This document shows positions 23,850-34,220 of a stretch of DNA of 64,000 nt, piece by piece (the first letter of the stretch is position 1; each line of letters starts with the position of its first letter). The stretch is from Paraburkholderia phenoliruptrix. Lineage in GTDB: Bacteria > Pseudomonadota > Gammaproteobacteria > Burkholderiales > Burkholderiaceae. The position numbers were made by a program, and so were the translations under genes. The notes below the pieces were generated by a model that worked only from the letters and a program-made list of their open reading frames with translations, did not search any database and was not told the origin of the DNA. The stretch covers positions 1 to 64,000 of the forward strand of contig NZ_CADIKB010000004.1 in the NCBI RefSeq assembly GCF_902859825.1, given 5' to 3'.

Positions 23850-24674
23850 TTACTCGCGCACCAGCACGACCAGCTTCAGATCTTCGCGATGCGCGGGCTT
23901 GAACGTGATCTGATCGTAGACGAGCTTGCCTTCGCGCGGATGGTTGAACTCGCGCCGTCCGCCTTCGCGCCCGCCCACGTCCTGCGATGCCCAGAAGCGC
24001 GCAAACGCGTCGCTCGCGGCGCTGAGCGAATCGATCAGCGCACGCGTGGGCGCGTCGTTCAGATGGCGGATCGAATCCGCGCGAAACTCGGCGGCGAGCC
24101 GCCGCGCGCGCGTTTCCCAGTCGACGATCAGTTCGCGCGCCGCCGGTTCGGTAAACGTATAGCGCAGCAGGTTGCGGTCGTGCGCGCCGTCCAGCCAGCC
24201 GACGAACAGCGCGGCCGCGCGCTCGTTCCAGGCGAGCGCATTCCATTGACGGTCGAGCACATAGGCCGGCGCGTCCACGAGCTGCACGGTCTGGAGCAGC
24301 GTGGCGGGCGCGTCGGCGGCGGCCGGGTCGGGCTCGGCCGGATCGCGCTGTGCCGCCAGTTCGAACAGATACGCGCGTTCGGCGCGCGACAGTTGCAGCG
24401 CGACGGCGATGCGCGCGAGCGCGTCGGCGGAAGCGGAGACCGGCCGCCCCTGCTCGATCCACGTGTACCAGGTCGGGCTCACGCCGCACAGTTGCGCCAC
24501 TTCCTCGCGCCGCAAGCCCGGTGTTCGGCGGCGCGGGCCGGGCGGCAGCCCGACCGCTTGCGGCGACAGGCGCTCGCGATGCGCGCGGATGAAGTCGCCG
24601 AGCGCGCGGGCCGGCGTGGCGTCGAGCGGCGGCGGGTGGTCGGCGGAAACGGACGGGCTCGTTCGCGTGGTCAT
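23850..24674 (-). CDS. MmyB-type HTH regulator
   Basis: The 274-residue protein has an N-terminal HTH (LGDFIRAHRERLSPQAVGLP, RRTPGLRREEVAQLCGVSPTWYTWIEQGR) and the C-terminal PAS-like MmyB ligand-binding domain (YVLDRQWNALAWNERAAALF). It is divergent from a methyltransferase gene 178 bases away. In Streptomyces, MmyB-type regulators bind fatty-acid-like ligands, and the ligand here is unknown. The start at 24674 gives MTTRTSPSVSAD. A longer frame to 24854 is unlikely. Confidence 0.85.
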   Translation of the reverse strand: MTTRTSPSVSADHPPPLDATPARALGDFIRAHRERLSPQAVGLPPGPRRRTPGLRREEVAQLCGVSPTWYTWIEQGRPVSASADALARIAVALQLSRAERAYLFELAAQRDPAEPDPAAADAPATLLQTVQLVDAPAYVLDRQWNALAWNERAAALFVGWLDGAHDRNLLRYTFTEPAARELIVDWETRARRLAAEFRADSIRHLNDAPTRALIDSLSAASDAFARFWASQDVGGREGGRREFNHPREGKLVYDQITFKPAHREDLKLVVLVRE

Positions 24675-24700
24675 TCGATTCTTGCGGCGCGTGAGGAGGG

Positions 24701-24714
24701 TGGTATAGATACCA
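24701..24714. promoter_or_regulatory. Candidate operator in the divergent promoter
   Basis: Perfect 14-bp palindrome TGGTATAGATACCA, 27 bases upstream of the MmyB-type gene. A related TACTGGTACC follows at about 24733. Likely an autoregulatory site, by symmetry and position only. Confidence 0.5.
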
Positions 24715-24852
24715 GAATAATTGCTTAACTTGTACTGGTACCGAGCGGGCTCTATTGTAGCGGCGTAGCGGCATGAACGGCAGGCCGCGCTGCCACGCGC
24801 TACACGCGGACTCACACGACAATTCGTCCCACGCAGACAAACGGAGCTATCC

Positions 24853-25605
24853 ATGAAGCATCACGATCAGGTCGCCGACGCCTTTGGCTCGACCGCCGCC
24901 GCCTATTTGACGAGTCCGACGCATGCAACCGGCGCCGACCTGCGCACGCTGGCCGAGGCAATCGCCGGCACGCCCGGTGCGAGCGTGCTGGACATGGGCT
25001 GCGGCGCGGGCCACGCGAGCTTCGCGGTCGCGCCGCACGCGAAAGAGGTGATCGCGTACGACATCGCCGCGCCGATGCTCGCCACCGTCGAAGGCGCGGC
25101 GAAGGAGCGCGGCCTCGCCAACATCCGCACGCAGCAGGGCGCGGCCGAAAAACTGCCGTTCGACGATCACACGTTCGACTGGGTGATCAGCCGGATGAGC
25201 GCGCACCACTGGCATGACGTGGCGCCCGCGCTTGCCGAAGTGCGGCGCGTGCTGAAACCGGGCGGCAAGGTGTTGTTCATCGACATTGCCGGCATCGACC
25301 ATCCGCTGCTCGACACGCATATTCAGGCGATCGAATTGCTGCGCGACGGCTCGCACATTCGGGATTACCGTGAGGACGAATGGATAGCCATGTTCGAGGC
25401 CGCGGGTTTCGAGGCGTCGATTCGCGAGCGCTGGCGCATCGACATCGAGTTCAGCTCGTGGGTGGCGCGCATGCGCACGCCCGAGCCGCGCGTCGTCGCG
25501 ATTCAGTCGCTGTGGCGCGGTTCGCCGGACGAGGTAAGGCAGTATTTCGACGTGAAGGAAGACGGGTCGTTCAAGCTGGATGCGGTGATGATTGAGGCGG
25601 GTTGA
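24853..25605 (+). CDS. Class I SAM-dependent methyltransferase (UbiE-like)
   Basis: The 250-residue cytosolic protein has the SAM-binding motif I VLDMGCGAGHASFAVA (45-60), motif II acid in IAYDIA, and motif IV FDWVISRMSAHHW, followed by the UbiE-like RVLKPGGKVLFIDIAG. The substrate is unknown. It is divergent from an MmyB-type regulator that probably controls it. Confidence 0.87.
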   Translation: MKHHDQVADAFGSTAAAYLTSPTHATGADLRTLAEAIAGTPGASVLDMGCGAGHASFAVAPHAKEVIAYDIAAPMLATVEGAAKERGLANIRTQQGAAEKLPFDDHTFDWVISRMSAHHWHDVAPALAEVRRVLKPGGKVLFIDIAGIDHPLLDTHIQAIELLRDGSHIRDYREDEWIAMFEAAGFEASIRERWRIDIEFSSWVARMRTPEPRVVAIQSLWRGSPDEVRQYFDVKEDGSFKLDAVMIEAG

Positions 25606-25644
25606 ATGGTGCCTTGATCGCATTCAATGCCACGCCGCAAAAAC

Positions 25645-25681
25645 AAAAGCCGGCCGCAGTCATCCGACCACGCCCGGCTTT
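25645..25681 (-). terminator. Terminator of ppc
   Basis: 8-bp stem AAAGCCGG / CCGGCTTT with a 20-base loop. The minus strand runs on into TTTTGTTTTTG. It lies between the ppc stop and the convergent methyltransferase. Confidence 0.65.
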
Positions 25682-25735
25682 ACCCAAACACCCATCAACG
25701 AGCGGCGCACCCAGAAAGCGCCGCCCCACCAACCA

Positions 25736-28700
25736 CTAACCCGTATTCCGCAACCCCGCCGCGATCCCGTTGATGGTCAAATGAATCCCGCGCCGCACGC
25801 GCGCGTTGGTGTCGCCCGCGCGGTGACGCTTGAGCAGTTCGACCTGCAGGTGATTGAGCGGATCGAGATACGGAAAGCGGTTCTTGATCGACCGCGCGAG
25901 CAGCGGATTCTCCGCGAGCCGCTCGCGTTTGCCGGTGATCTCCGACAACACCTTCGACGTGCGCTCCCATTCCGCGACGATCCGCTCGAACACGTGCTTG
26001 CGCAGCTTCTTGTCGGACACGAGCGCCGCGTAGCGCGAGGCCACCGCGAGGTCGGTCTTCGCGAGCACCATGTCCATGTTCGAGAGCAGCGTCGAGAAGA
26101 ACGGCCAGCTCTTGTGCATTTTCTTCAGCAGCGAAAGACGGCGCCCGCGCTCGGCGTCACTCGGCGCGCTGTCGAGATAGGCGGCGACCGCGCTGCCGAA
26201 ACCATACCAGCCGGTCAGCAGCAGCCGGCATTGGCCCCATGAAAAGCCCCACGGAATCGCGCGCAGGTCTTCAATCTTGCGATGCTTCGGGTCCTGCAAC
26301 TTACGCGAGGCCGGCCGGCTGCCGATGTTCAGCTCGGCGATCTCGGAGATCGGCGTCGACTCGAAGAAATACTCCTTGAAGCCGTGCGTCTCATACACCA
26401 GCGCGCGATACGAGGCCATGGCCGCGTCGGACAACTGCTGCATGGTTTCCTCGAAGGCGGGCAGATCGGCGGGCGCATTGCCGTGCGGCAGTAGCGACGC
26501 TTCGAGCGTGGCCGCGACCACCGTCTCCAGATTGCGCCGGCCGATTTCCGGATTGCCGAACTTGCTCGCAATCACTTCGCCTTGCTCGGTCAAGCGGATC
26601 TGACCGTCGACGGTGCCCGGCGGCTGCGACAGAATCGCCTGATAGGTCGGGCCGCCGCCACGGCCGACGGTGCCGCCGCGCCCATGAAAGAGCCGCAGCG
26701 TGATGCCGCGCTCGTTGAAGAGCGACACCAGCGCGAGTTCCGCGCGGTACAGCTCCCAGTTCGACGTGAGAAAGCCGCCGTCCTTGTTGCTGTCCGAATA
26801 GCCGAGCATCACTTCCTGCTCGTTGCCCTGGTGCTCGATGATCGAATCGGCGCCCGGCAGCGCGAGCAGATCGCGCATGATGTGCGGCGCGTTGCGCAAG
26901 TCGGGAATGGTTTCGAAAAGCGGAATCACCATCAGCGCGGCTTTGGCCGGGTTGTCCGCGTTGCCGAGTCGGCCTTGCAGCAAGCCGGTTTCTTTTTGCA
27001 GCAGCATCACTTCAACGAGATCGCTGACCGTCTCCGTGTGCGAAATGATGTAGTTGCGCACCGCGCGCGCGCCGAACTTTTCGCGCGTCACACGCGCTTG
27101 CTCCAGCACGCCGAGTTCGCTTTTCACGAGATCCGAATACTCGGCGTACGGCAGGCGCAGCGGACGCGGCTGCGCGAGTTCGGCGAGCAGCACCTCGAGC
27201 TTCGCGCTTTCGTCGAGCGCCGCGTAGTCGTCGTGGACGCCCGCGCGCTTGAGCAGCTCCGCGATCACCGCTTCGTGAATGTCCGAGCTCTGGCGCAAGT
27301 CGATGCTCGCGAGATGGAAGCCGAACACCTCGGCCGCGCGGGCGAGCGGCGCGAGACGCGGTGCGGCGAGCGGCGCACCGTGATGCGCGGCGAGCGAATC
27401 CATCAGCACATGCAGGTCGCGCACGAACTCGGAGGCGTCGTCGTAAGGCGTGGCGCGGATCGGCGCGGCGCCGCGGCCGGCGCTGCGCAGCGGCACGGCG
27501 CCTTCGCCGAGACGCACGCGCGCGCTTGCCGCGAGCCGCGTGTACATGCCGATCAGCGCGCGCCGATACGGCTCGTCCGTGCGATGCGGCGAGCGGTCCG
27601 GCGAAATTTCGGCGAGCGCCTTCAGCTCGTCGCTCGCGCCGGCCAGCAGATTCGACACGGACAGTTCCGCGCCGAGCTTGTGCACCTGCTCCAGATAATG
27701 TTCGAAGATCACCTCGGCCTGGCGCGCGATAGCGTGCTCGAGCGTTTCGGCGGTGACGTTCGGATTGCCGTCGCGGTCGCCGCCGATCCAACTGCCCATC
27801 TGGAAGAAGGGCGGCAGACGCGCTTCGAGGCCGTGCTCCTTGAGCGCTTCTTCGATATCGGCGTAGAGCGCGGGAATTTCCTCGAGGAACGTCGCGCGGT
27901 AATAGGACAGCGCGTTCTCGATCTCATCGGCGACGGTGAGCCGCGAGTCGCGCAGCATCCGCGTTTGCCACAGCGACGTGACGCGCGCGCGCAGCATCCT
28001 CTCGTTCTGCGCGCGCTCGCGGTCGGTCAACTGCTGGTCGCGTTCGGCGAGCAGGCGTGCAACGTCGTGCTCGGCGTCGAGAATGCTCTTGCGCTGCACT
28101 TCCGTCGGGTGCGCGGTGAGCACGGGCACGATCAGCGCGTCGTTGAAAAACTGCTGCAAAACGGGCGTGGCCGCGGCGCCGGCTTCGACAAGCCGCTCCA
28201 ATGCATACGCGATGCTGCCCGGCTGCGCGGCCGAGCCGGCGAGCGCATGAATGCGGTGACGGCGGTTGCGGTGACGGTCTTCGGCAATATTCGCGAGATG
28301 CGAAAAATAGCTGAACGCGCGCACCACGCTCACCGTTTGCTCGGGGCTCAGCGAGCGCAGCTTCTTGTCGAGCGTCTGCGCGGCGGCGTTGTCGTCCTCA
28401 CGGCGAAAACGCACGGCTGTCTGCCGGATCGTTTCGACGACGTCGAACACCGCGTCGCCTTCCTGCTCGCGCAGCACGTCGCCGAGCAGCCGTCCCAGGT
28501 AGCGGATGTCCTGGAAGAGCGGATGATCCTTGTCGTCGCGCGTGCGGCCGTTGGTTTTTGGCGCGGCCATGACGGTGTCTTCGGATACGGCTTGCAGCAC
28601 CGGCGCTTTGCCGGCGGCTTTGGCTTTGCCCTTCTTCGCGGAAGGCGCGGCCTCGCCGGATTTGTCCGCCTTCGACGTCTTCACGGTTTTGTCCGCTTTG

Positions 28701-28903
28701 ACGGGCGCGGAAGTTTTCTCGGCTTTGACGGCTTTTGCCGCGTTGGCGGCCTTCGCGCCGGATGTCGCGCGTTTGGCTTTGGGCGGCTGCGTGGTCTCGA
28801 CAGTGGACGATGCGGCGGCCGGGGACGCGGCGGCGTCGTCAAGGGAAGCGTTGGGCGATGCAGTGTTGCGGCGGGCGGAGCGCGCCGATCCGGAAGACGT
28901 CAC
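25736..28903 (-). CDS. ppc: Phosphoenolpyruvate carboxylase with long N-terminal extension
   Basis: Anaplerotic enzyme making oxaloacetate from PEP and bicarbonate. The 1055-residue product has TAHPTE with the catalytic His (263-268), [24 protein letters not shown] and the C-terminal RNTG. E. coli PEPC has 883 residues. Here about 125 residues precede the conserved [18 protein letters not shown], and residues 40-100 are Lys/Ala-rich. The first residues (SSGSARxxRRN) resemble what I recall of Burkholderia PEPC, which supports the start at 28903. An internal ATG at 28570 is the alternative. It is divergent from hemC. Confidence 0.95.
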   Translation of the reverse strand: MTSSGSARSARRNTASPNASLDDAAASPAAASSTVETTQPPKAKRATSGAKAANAAKAVKAEKTSAPVKADKTVKTSKADKSGEAAPSAKKGKAKAAGKAPVLQAVSEDTVMAAPKTNGRTRDDKDHPLFQDIRYLGRLLGDVLREQEGDAVFDVVETIRQTAVRFRREDDNAAAQTLDKKLRSLSPEQTVSVVRAFSYFSHLANIAEDRHRNRRHRIHALAGSAAQPGSIAYALERLVEAGAAATPVLQQFFNDALIVPVLTAHPTEVQRKSILDAEHDVARLLAERDQQLTDRERAQNERMLRARVTSLWQTRMLRDSRLTVADEIENALSYYRATFLEEIPALYADIEEALKEHGLEARLPPFFQMGSWIGGDRDGNPNVTAETLEHAIARQAEVIFEHYLEQVHKLGAELSVSNLLAGASDELKALAEISPDRSPHRTDEPYRRALIGMYTRLAASARVRLGEGAVPLRSAGRGAAPIRATPYDDASEFVRDLHVLMDSLAAHHGAPLAAPRLAPLARAAEVFGFHLASIDLRQSSDIHEAVIAELLKRAGVHDDYAALDESAKLEVLLAELAQPRPLRLPYAEYSDLVKSELGVLEQARVTREKFGARAVRNYIISHTETVSDLVEVMLLQKETGLLQGRLGNADNPAKAALMVIPLFETIPDLRNAPHIMRDLLALPGADSIIEHQGNEQEVMLGYSDSNKDGGFLTSNWELYRAELALVSLFNERGITLRLFHGRGGTVGRGGGPTYQAILSQPPGTVDGQIRLTEQGEVIASKFGNPEIGRRNLETVVAATLEASLLPHGNAPADLPAFEETMQQLSDAAMASYRALVYETHGFKEYFFESTPISEIAELNIGSRPASRKLQDPKHRKIEDLRAIPWGFSWGQCRLLLTGWYGFGSAVAAYLDSAPSDAERGRRLSLLKKMHKSWPFFSTLLSNMDMVLAKTDLAVASRYAALVSDKKLRKHVFERIVAEWERTSKVLSEITGKRERLAENPLLARSIKNRFPYLDPLNHLQVELLKRHRAGDTNARVRRGIHLTINGIAAGLRNTG

Positions 28904-29357
28904 GATGGGTTTCCTCAGGGAAGCCAGGGTCTGTTAAGTGATGAACTGCGACTGCGGAACTCGAACTGCACTGGAACTGCAACGTGAACTGCATGAAGCG
29001 GTATGCACCGATGGCGATACGCCGGAGAGGATGGCCGCGCCCGCACGAAGTCGGCAAGTCTGCATACGGCACATGTTGCGCCGCATTGAATCATCGCGCA
29101 TGCAGCGCCGCGATGCGCGAACGACCGTGCGTGAAGGCGTCGCGTCGAGACGGCCGCGAGGCAGCCGCACCACACCGCGGACCGCCGCGCATGGCGCGAG
29201 GCCCGTCTCCTCCATCGATACCGTCGGCACGGCGCCCTCTGAAACCCGACGCGAGCCTTGATCCGCAAGGGCGGCAGGCGGGCGCAGCGAGCGGAGAACG
29301 CAAAGGCGCGTGCTAACATTCCTTGTTATTCCATCCCGTCATTCAATCGACAAGCTA
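28904..29357. other. ppc/hemC divergent intergenic region
   Basis: 454 bases without a supported gene. Four copies of GAACTGC lie at 28943, 28963, 28974 and 28986, in the ppc leader. A possible hemC -10 hexamer TAACAT is at 29314-29319, about 40 bases before the hemC start. The remainder is GC-rich and featureless to me. Confidence 0.45.
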
Positions 29358-30407
29358 ATGAACACCGAGACGTTTGCCGCGCCACCCCACACGCTTGTGA
29401 TTGCTTCGCGAGAGAGCCGCCTGGCCATGTGGCAGGCGGAGCATGTGCGATGTGCGCTGCACAAATTATATCCATCTTGCGACGTAAAAATCCTCGGAAT
29501 GACGACGCGCGGCGATCAGATTCTCGATCGCACGCTCTCGAAGGTGGGTGGCAAGGGGCTGTTCGTCAAGGAACTGGAAGCTGCGCTCGCCGACGGCCGC
29601 GCGGATCTCGCCGTGCATTCGCTGAAAGACGTGCCGATGGAATTGCCCGCGGGCTTTGCGCTCGCCACGATCATGGAGCGCGAAGATCCGCGCGACGCGC
29701 TGGTGTCGAACGATTACGACTCGCTGGCCGCACTGCCGGCGGGCGCCGTGGTGGGCACGTCCAGCCTGCGCCGCGAAGCGATGCTGCGCATGCGCTATCC
29801 GCATCTCGAAGTGCGGCCGCTGCGCGGCAATCTGGACACGCGCTTGGCCAAGCTCGATCGCGGCGATTACGCGGCGATCATTCTCGCCGCGGCCGGTTTG
29901 AAGCGCCTGGGTCTCGCCGAGCGCATCCGCGCGCTGCTCGATCCGGAAGACAGCTTGCCCGCCGCGGGGCAGGGCGCGCTCGGCATCGAAATTCGCGCCG
30001 ACCGCGCGGACCTGGCGGCGTGGCTCGCGCCGCTGCATCACGAGCATACGGCGGCCGCCGTCGAGGCTGAGCGCATGGTGTCGCGCGCGCTCGGCGGCAG
30101 TTGCGAAGTGCCGCTCGCCGCGTATGCCACGTGGCATGACGGCGCGCTGCATCTGCGCGGCGTCGTCGCTACGCTTGACGGCCAGCGCGTGCTGAGCGCG
30201 CACGCGTCGGCGCCCGCGCCGACCACGGAACGCGCCGTCGCCCTGGGTCGCGAAGTGGCGAGCGCGCTGGAACAGCAAGGCGCGATGGAGATTGTCCGCG
30301 CGCTTAGCACCGCGAGCGGTCCGGCAGCGTCGAGCCCCAACGCGGACGCAGGGGCCGGTCAAGGCACCGGCAAGGGCGCGGCGGACAGCACGGCGTCCGG
30401 CGACTGA
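29358..30407 (+). CDS. hemC: Hydroxymethylbilane synthase (porphobilinogen deaminase)
   Basis: Joins four porphobilinogen units to hydroxymethylbilane in tetrapyrrole synthesis. The 349-residue protein shows [34 protein letters not shown] and the dipyrromethane-cofactor Cys249 in [12 protein letters not shown]. About 35 C-terminal residues are Ala/Gly/Ser-rich and non-conserved. Start [20 protein letters not shown] at 29358 is chosen over an upstream in-frame ATG at 29310. The stop overlaps the next start (TGATG). Confidence 0.95.
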   Translation: MNTETFAAPPHTLVIASRESRLAMWQAEHVRCALHKLYPSCDVKILGMTTRGDQILDRTLSKVGGKGLFVKELEAALADGRADLAVHSLKDVPMELPAGFALATIMEREDPRDALVSNDYDSLAALPAGAVVGTSSLRREAMLRMRYPHLEVRPLRGNLDTRLAKLDRGDYAAIILAAAGLKRLGLAERIRALLDPEDSLPAAGQGALGIEIRADRADLAAWLAPLHHEHTAAAVEAERMVSRALGGSCEVPLAAYATWHDGALHLRGVVATLDGQRVLSAHASAPAPTTERAVALGREVASALEQQGAMEIVRALSTASGPAASSPNADAGAGQGTGKGAADSTASGD

Positions 30408-32428
30408 TGGCGGCCGATATTCCGCGCAACGCGTCGTCATCAACCGCCGGTAAGGCGGCGTTCACGGTCGTCATTACGCGACCGGCCGGTCAGTCGAGCG
30501 AACTGATTGCGCGGCTGGCCGCGGCCGGCGTCGCCGCGCTGGACTTTCCGCTGATCGACATCGCCCCCGTTGCCGACGACGCGCCGCTGCGCGCCGCGCT
30601 CGGTTCGCTGGAACGTTACGCGCTCGTCGTGTTCGTCTCGCCGAATGCGATCGATCACGCGTTCGCTAAAAGCAGCGCGATCTGGCCGCATGCGTTGCCG
30701 GTCGGCGTGGTCGGGCCGGGCAGCGTGCGCGCGCTCGCGCGTCACGGCGTGAGTGCGCCCGCGCACCAGGTGATCAGCCCGGCGGCGGGCGTGGATGACG
30801 ACAACGGCCGCTTCGATTCCGAAGGCCTTTTCGCCGCCATCGACGCAGCGCTCGGCGAAGCGAATCTGGAAGGTAAGCGCGTGCTCATCGTGCGCGGCGA
30901 CGGCGGCCGCGAGTGGCTCGCGGATCGTCTGCGCGAAGCGGGTGCCGAAGTGGAGACGGTCGCGGCATACCGGCGCCTCGTGCCGGAGCCGTCCATCGCC
31001 GCTTGGGCGCGCGTGCATCAGCTGCTCGCGGGCGAACCGCACGCGTGGCTCCTGACCAGTTCCGAGGGCGTGCGCAATCTGCACGAACTCGCGCAAGAAC
31101 ACCTCACCGCCGACGAAATCGCGCAGTTAAAGCGCGCCACGCTCGTCGCGCCGCATCCCCGTATCGCGCAGACCGCGCGGGCATTGGGTTTTGATAGGAT
31201 TACGGTGTCCGGCACGGGCGACGAGCGCATCGCCCAAGCCTTGCTCTCCGCGCTGCCGACCGAAGTTCAACCGGTACCGTCCAATCCGGCTTATTCACCG
31301 GCTCAATCACGCATGACTGAAACGAACGCATCCACGAACGCTGCACCCCAGCCGGCCGCGACTGCAAGCTTGCCGCCGAACCCACCCTTCACGCCCTACG
31401 AAGCGCAAAAGCGCCGCAGCGCGAGCGGACCGCTGCTGTGGTTTGTCGTCGTGGTTCTGGCTTGCGCCGCGGGCGTGGGCGGCTATGCGCTCAATCGCAA
31501 GCTCGAGCGCACCGAGCAGCAGATCGCGCAACGCCAGCAGGCGAACGACACGCAGACCAACGAACTGCGCATCAAGACCGAGCAGGCGCTTGCCACGGTG
31601 CGTCAGTCCGACTCGCAGGTCGCGCAACTGGAAGGCAAGCTCGCCGATGCGCAGGCCGCGCAGCAGGCGCTGCAACAACAGTACGCGGATCTCGCGCGCA
31701 ATCGCGACGACTGGACGCTCGCCGAAGTCGGCCAGATGCTGTCCGCCGCGAGCCAGCAATTGCAGCTGACCGGCAACACGCAACTCGCGCTCTTCGCGCT
31801 GCAAAGCGCCGACACGCGGCTCGCGGCGTCGGACAGCGCGCAGGCGGTGGCGGTGCGCAAGGCGATTGCGCAGGACATCGACAAGCTGAAGGCTGCGCCT
31901 TCCACCGATCTCACGGGTCTTGCCATCAAGCTCGACAACGCGGTGGATCAGATCGACAGCCTGCCGCTCTCGGGCGAGGCGCAGATCGCGCGCGCCACGC
32001 CGCACGCGACGACATGGGCCGACACGGCGAAGGTCTCGGCGGCCACCGGCGAGCCGCGCTGGAAAGTGTGGTGGCGCGAAGTGACGAGCGGCATCGGTCA
32101 GCAGTTGACGAGCCTCGTGCAGGTGCGCCGCATCGACAACGCGGACGCGATGATGGTCGCGCCCGACCAGGGCTATTTCGTGCGTGAGAATGTGAAGCTG
32201 CGTTTGCTGTCGGCGCGGCTCGCGCTGTTGTCGCGCAACGAGACCACGCTCAAGTCCGACCTGCAGGCGGCGCAGAATGCGTTGACGCGTTATTTCGATG
32301 CATCGTCGAAGAAAACGCAGAATGTGGTCGATCTGGTCAAGCAGGTCGAGGCCGGCTCCGCCGCCGTCGAATTGCCTAATCTGAATACGAGCCTGCAAGC
32401 CGTTAATCAATACCGGAGCCGAGGTTAA
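30407..32428 (+). CDS. hemDX: Fused uroporphyrinogen-III synthase / HemX membrane protein
   Basis: Residues 18-285 are HemD, which cyclises hydroxymethylbilane to uroporphyrinogen III (ITRPAGQSSELI, VFVSPNAIDHAF, GVVGPGSVRAL, LLTSSEGVRNL). A Pro-rich link (290-335) leads to a HemX half. HemX has a single membrane helix at 341-362 and then a long coiled coil and periplasmic domain. The frame is open throughout, with an internal ATG (codon 303, nt 31313) at the junction. HemX was named a methyltransferase, but this half lacks such motifs and is more likely a scaffold. The gene overlaps hemC by one base and precedes hemY by two. Confidence 0.93.
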   Translation: MAADIPRNASSSTAGKAAFTVVITRPAGQSSELIARLAAAGVAALDFPLIDIAPVADDAPLRAALGSLERYALVVFVSPNAIDHAFAKSSAIWPHALPVGVVGPGSVRALARHGVSAPAHQVISPAAGVDDDNGRFDSEGLFAAIDAALGEANLEGKRVLIVRGDGGREWLADRLREAGAEVETVAAYRRLVPEPSIAAWARVHQLLAGEPHAWLLTSSEGVRNLHELAQEHLTADEIAQLKRATLVAPHPRIAQTARALGFDRITVSGTGDERIAQALLSALPTEVQPVPSNPAYSPAQSRMTETNASTNAAPQPAATASLPPNPPFTPYEAQKRRSASGPLLWFVVVVLACAAGVGGYALNRKLERTEQQIAQRQQANDTQTNELRIKTEQALATVRQSDSQVAQLEGKLADAQAAQQALQQQYADLARNRDDWTLAEVGQMLSAASQQLQLTGNTQLALFALQSADTRLAASDSAQAVAVRKAIAQDIDKLKAAPSTDLTGLAIKLDNAVDQIDSLPLSGEAQIARATPHATTWADTAKVSAATGEPRWKVWWREVTSGIGQQLTSLVQVRRIDNADAMMVAPDQGYFVRENVKLRLLSARLALLSRNETTLKSDLQAAQNALTRYFDASSKKTQNVVDLVKQVEAGSAAVELPNLNTSLQAVNQYRSRG

Positions 32429-32430
32429 TC

Positions 32431-33621
32431 ATGGCGATCCGGGGACTTCTATGGCTCGCGTTGCTGTTCGCCGTCGCGGTCGTGCTCGCGGTGGTCGGGC
32501 GCTTCGACATGGGGCAGGTGCTGCTCGTGTATCCGCCGTACCGCGTGGACATGTCGCTGAATCTGTTCGTGGTCGGGCTCGTCGTGCTGTTCATTCTGCT
32601 GTATGCGCTTTTGCGCATCGTGCGGAGTATCTGGCACATGCCGCAGCGGGTGGCCGCGTATCGTGCGCGCGCGCGGGTCGCGAAGGCACGCGCGGCGCTG
32701 CGTGACGCGATCGGCAATCTGTACGCCGGGCGTTTTTCGCGCGCCGAAAAGGCCGCGAAAGACGCGCTCGCGAATGGCGACAACAAGGGCGCGGCCGGTT
32801 TGATTGCGGCGACGGCGGCGCATCGCATGCATGAATATGCGCGGCGCGACGAATGGCTCGCGCAGATCGACGGCGCCGACTGGCAGGACGCGCGTCTCAT
32901 GGCCACCGCCGACATGCGCGCCGACGGCCGCGACGCCGACGGCGCGCTGGCCGCGCTGAAGGAAATGCAATCGCAGGGCGGGCGGCGCATTCACGCGCAG
33001 CAGATCACGTTGCGCGCGCAACAGCAATTGAAGAACTGGGCCGAAGTGCTGAAGCTCGTCAAGACGCTGGAAAAGCGCGAGGCGATTCACCCGGCTGTGG
33101 CTGTGCGTCTGCGGCAACTGGCAGCGGAGAACTTGCTGCGCGATCGTCGGCATAACGCGGATGCGCTGCTGGAGCTGTGGAATTCGCTGACGCCGACGGA
33201 GCGCCATTCGCCGCGCCTCGCCGATCTCGCCGCCGAGCTGCTGGTCGCGCTGAATCGGCCGCAGGAAGCGCGCAAGATTGTCGAGGACGCGCTCGCGCAA
33301 AACTGGGATGCGCGCTTGCTGCGTCGTTATCCGGACACTGCGGGCGGCGACGCATTGCCGCTGATCCAGAAGGCCGAGGCGTGGCAGAAGGATCGTCCCG
33401 AAGATGCGGACTTGCTGTTTGCGTTGGGGCGGTTGTGCCTGCATCAGCAGTTGTGGGGCAAGGCGCAATCGTTCCTGGAGCGCGCGTTGAAGCTCGCCGA
33501 TAACGAGACGCTGAAGATCCGCTCGCATCGCGCGTTGGCTCGCTTGCACGAGCAACTCGGGGATGCCGAGAAGGCGAGCCTGCATTATCGCGAGAGTGCG
33601 TTGGCGATGAATATCGTTTGA
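32431..33621 (+). CDS. hemY: HemY protein (TPR membrane protein of heme operon)
   Basis: The 396-residue inner-membrane protein has two N-terminal helices (about 3-22 and 42-63), then the HemY_N region and TPR-like helical repeats to the C-terminus. It is the proteobacterial HemY, not the Bacillus protoporphyrinogen oxidase of the same name. Its role is probably in heme synthesis coordination. The start follows GAGG two bases after the hemDX stop. It is the last gene of hemC-hemDX-hemY, with a strong terminator behind it. Confidence 0.92.
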   Translation: MAIRGLLWLALLFAVAVVLAVVGRFDMGQVLLVYPPYRVDMSLNLFVVGLVVLFILLYALLRIVRSIWHMPQRVAAYRARARVAKARAALRDAIGNLYAGRFSRAEKAAKDALANGDNKGAAGLIAATAAHRMHEYARRDEWLAQIDGADWQDARLMATADMRADGRDADGALAALKEMQSQGGRRIHAQQITLRAQQQLKNWAEVLKLVKTLEKREAIHPAVAVRLRQLAAENLLRDRRHNADALLELWNSLTPTERHSPRLADLAAELLVALNRPQEARKIVEDALAQNWDARLLRRYPDTAGGDALPLIQKAEAWQKDRPEDADLLFALGRLCLHQQLWGKAQSFLERALKLADNETLKIRSHRALARLHEQLGDAEKASLHYRESALAMNIV

Positions 33622-33644
33622 GGTGGTTTTGCCTGTTTTGATGG

Positions 33645-33678
33645 ATGGCCGCAGCGTGTGCTGCGGCCATTTTTTTTG
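33645..33678 (+). terminator. Terminator of the hem operon
   Basis: Perfect 11-bp stem ATGGCCGCAGC / GCTGCGGCCAT with loop GTGT, followed by eight T. Confidence 0.95.
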
Positions 33679-33689
33679 GTGCTGCCGCG

Positions 33690-34142
33690 TTAGTGGGGCG
33701 CGGTGTGCGGCGGTTGGGCGAGGTGCGCGGGCTTGGTGAGTGCTTCTTTGCAGGCCGCAGTGGTGCTTTCTTTGTTCTCTGCGGCTTGGGCTTTCTGCGA
33801 TGTCTCGGCGAGCAGCCTGGTCGCGTGGTGCGCGGTGAGGCGGCTGTGCGGGACGCCTTTGGCGTCGAGCGCGATGACCTGGAATAGCTCGCGGTCGCAT
33901 TCCAGTTCCTGTTGGTATTGCTCTGCTGTGTCCAGCAGGAGTTCAAGAAGCGTTCGACGGCGACGCCGTTCGTCGCGTGAAATGGCAGGATTGCTAAGTA
34001 TTGAGGACGCGAGTGTAATCAAGGTGTCCAGTTGAGCTACCTGCCGGTCGCAGAGATCGAATGCGGAGAGGGCGAGTTTTTCGTACTGGAGGGCGTCGAC
34101 GGGGGCGCGTTGCGCTTGTTGGCTTTTGATGGGCTTGGTCAT
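33690..34142 (-). CDS. Small hypothetical protein (150 aa) behind a structured leader
   Basis: The product MTKPIKSQQAQRAPVD... is soluble and helix-rich, with a conserved-looking centre (YEKLALSAFDLCDRQVAQLDTLITLASSILSN, then DERRRRRTLLELLLDTAEQYQQELECD) and a low-complexity Ala/Thr/Pro/His tail. The ATG at 34142 follows AGGGAGAT on the minus strand. A longer frame to 34244 overlaps the structured leader and is rejected. I do not know a function. Its size, MTKP start and leader resemble small orphan genes common in Pseudomonas and Burkholderia, but that is impression only. Confidence 0.65.
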   Translation of the reverse strand: MTKPIKSQQAQRAPVDALQYEKLALSAFDLCDRQVAQLDTLITLASSILSNPAISRDERRRRRTLLELLLDTAEQYQQELECDRELFQVIALDAKGVPHSRLTAHHATRLLAETSQKAQAAENKESTTAACKEALTKPAHLAQPPHTAPH

Positions 34143-34220
34143 GTGCGATCTCCCTGTGATGCTTTTTGGATCGCCCGGACAACCGCTTTTTGGGGAAGGG
34201 GTGAGCGGGCACGTGGCGGG

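Noticed and set aside
26582..28987. 801-codon plus-strand frame opposite ppc
   Set aside because: It mirrors ppc codons. Composition is Arg/His-rich and no motif is found.
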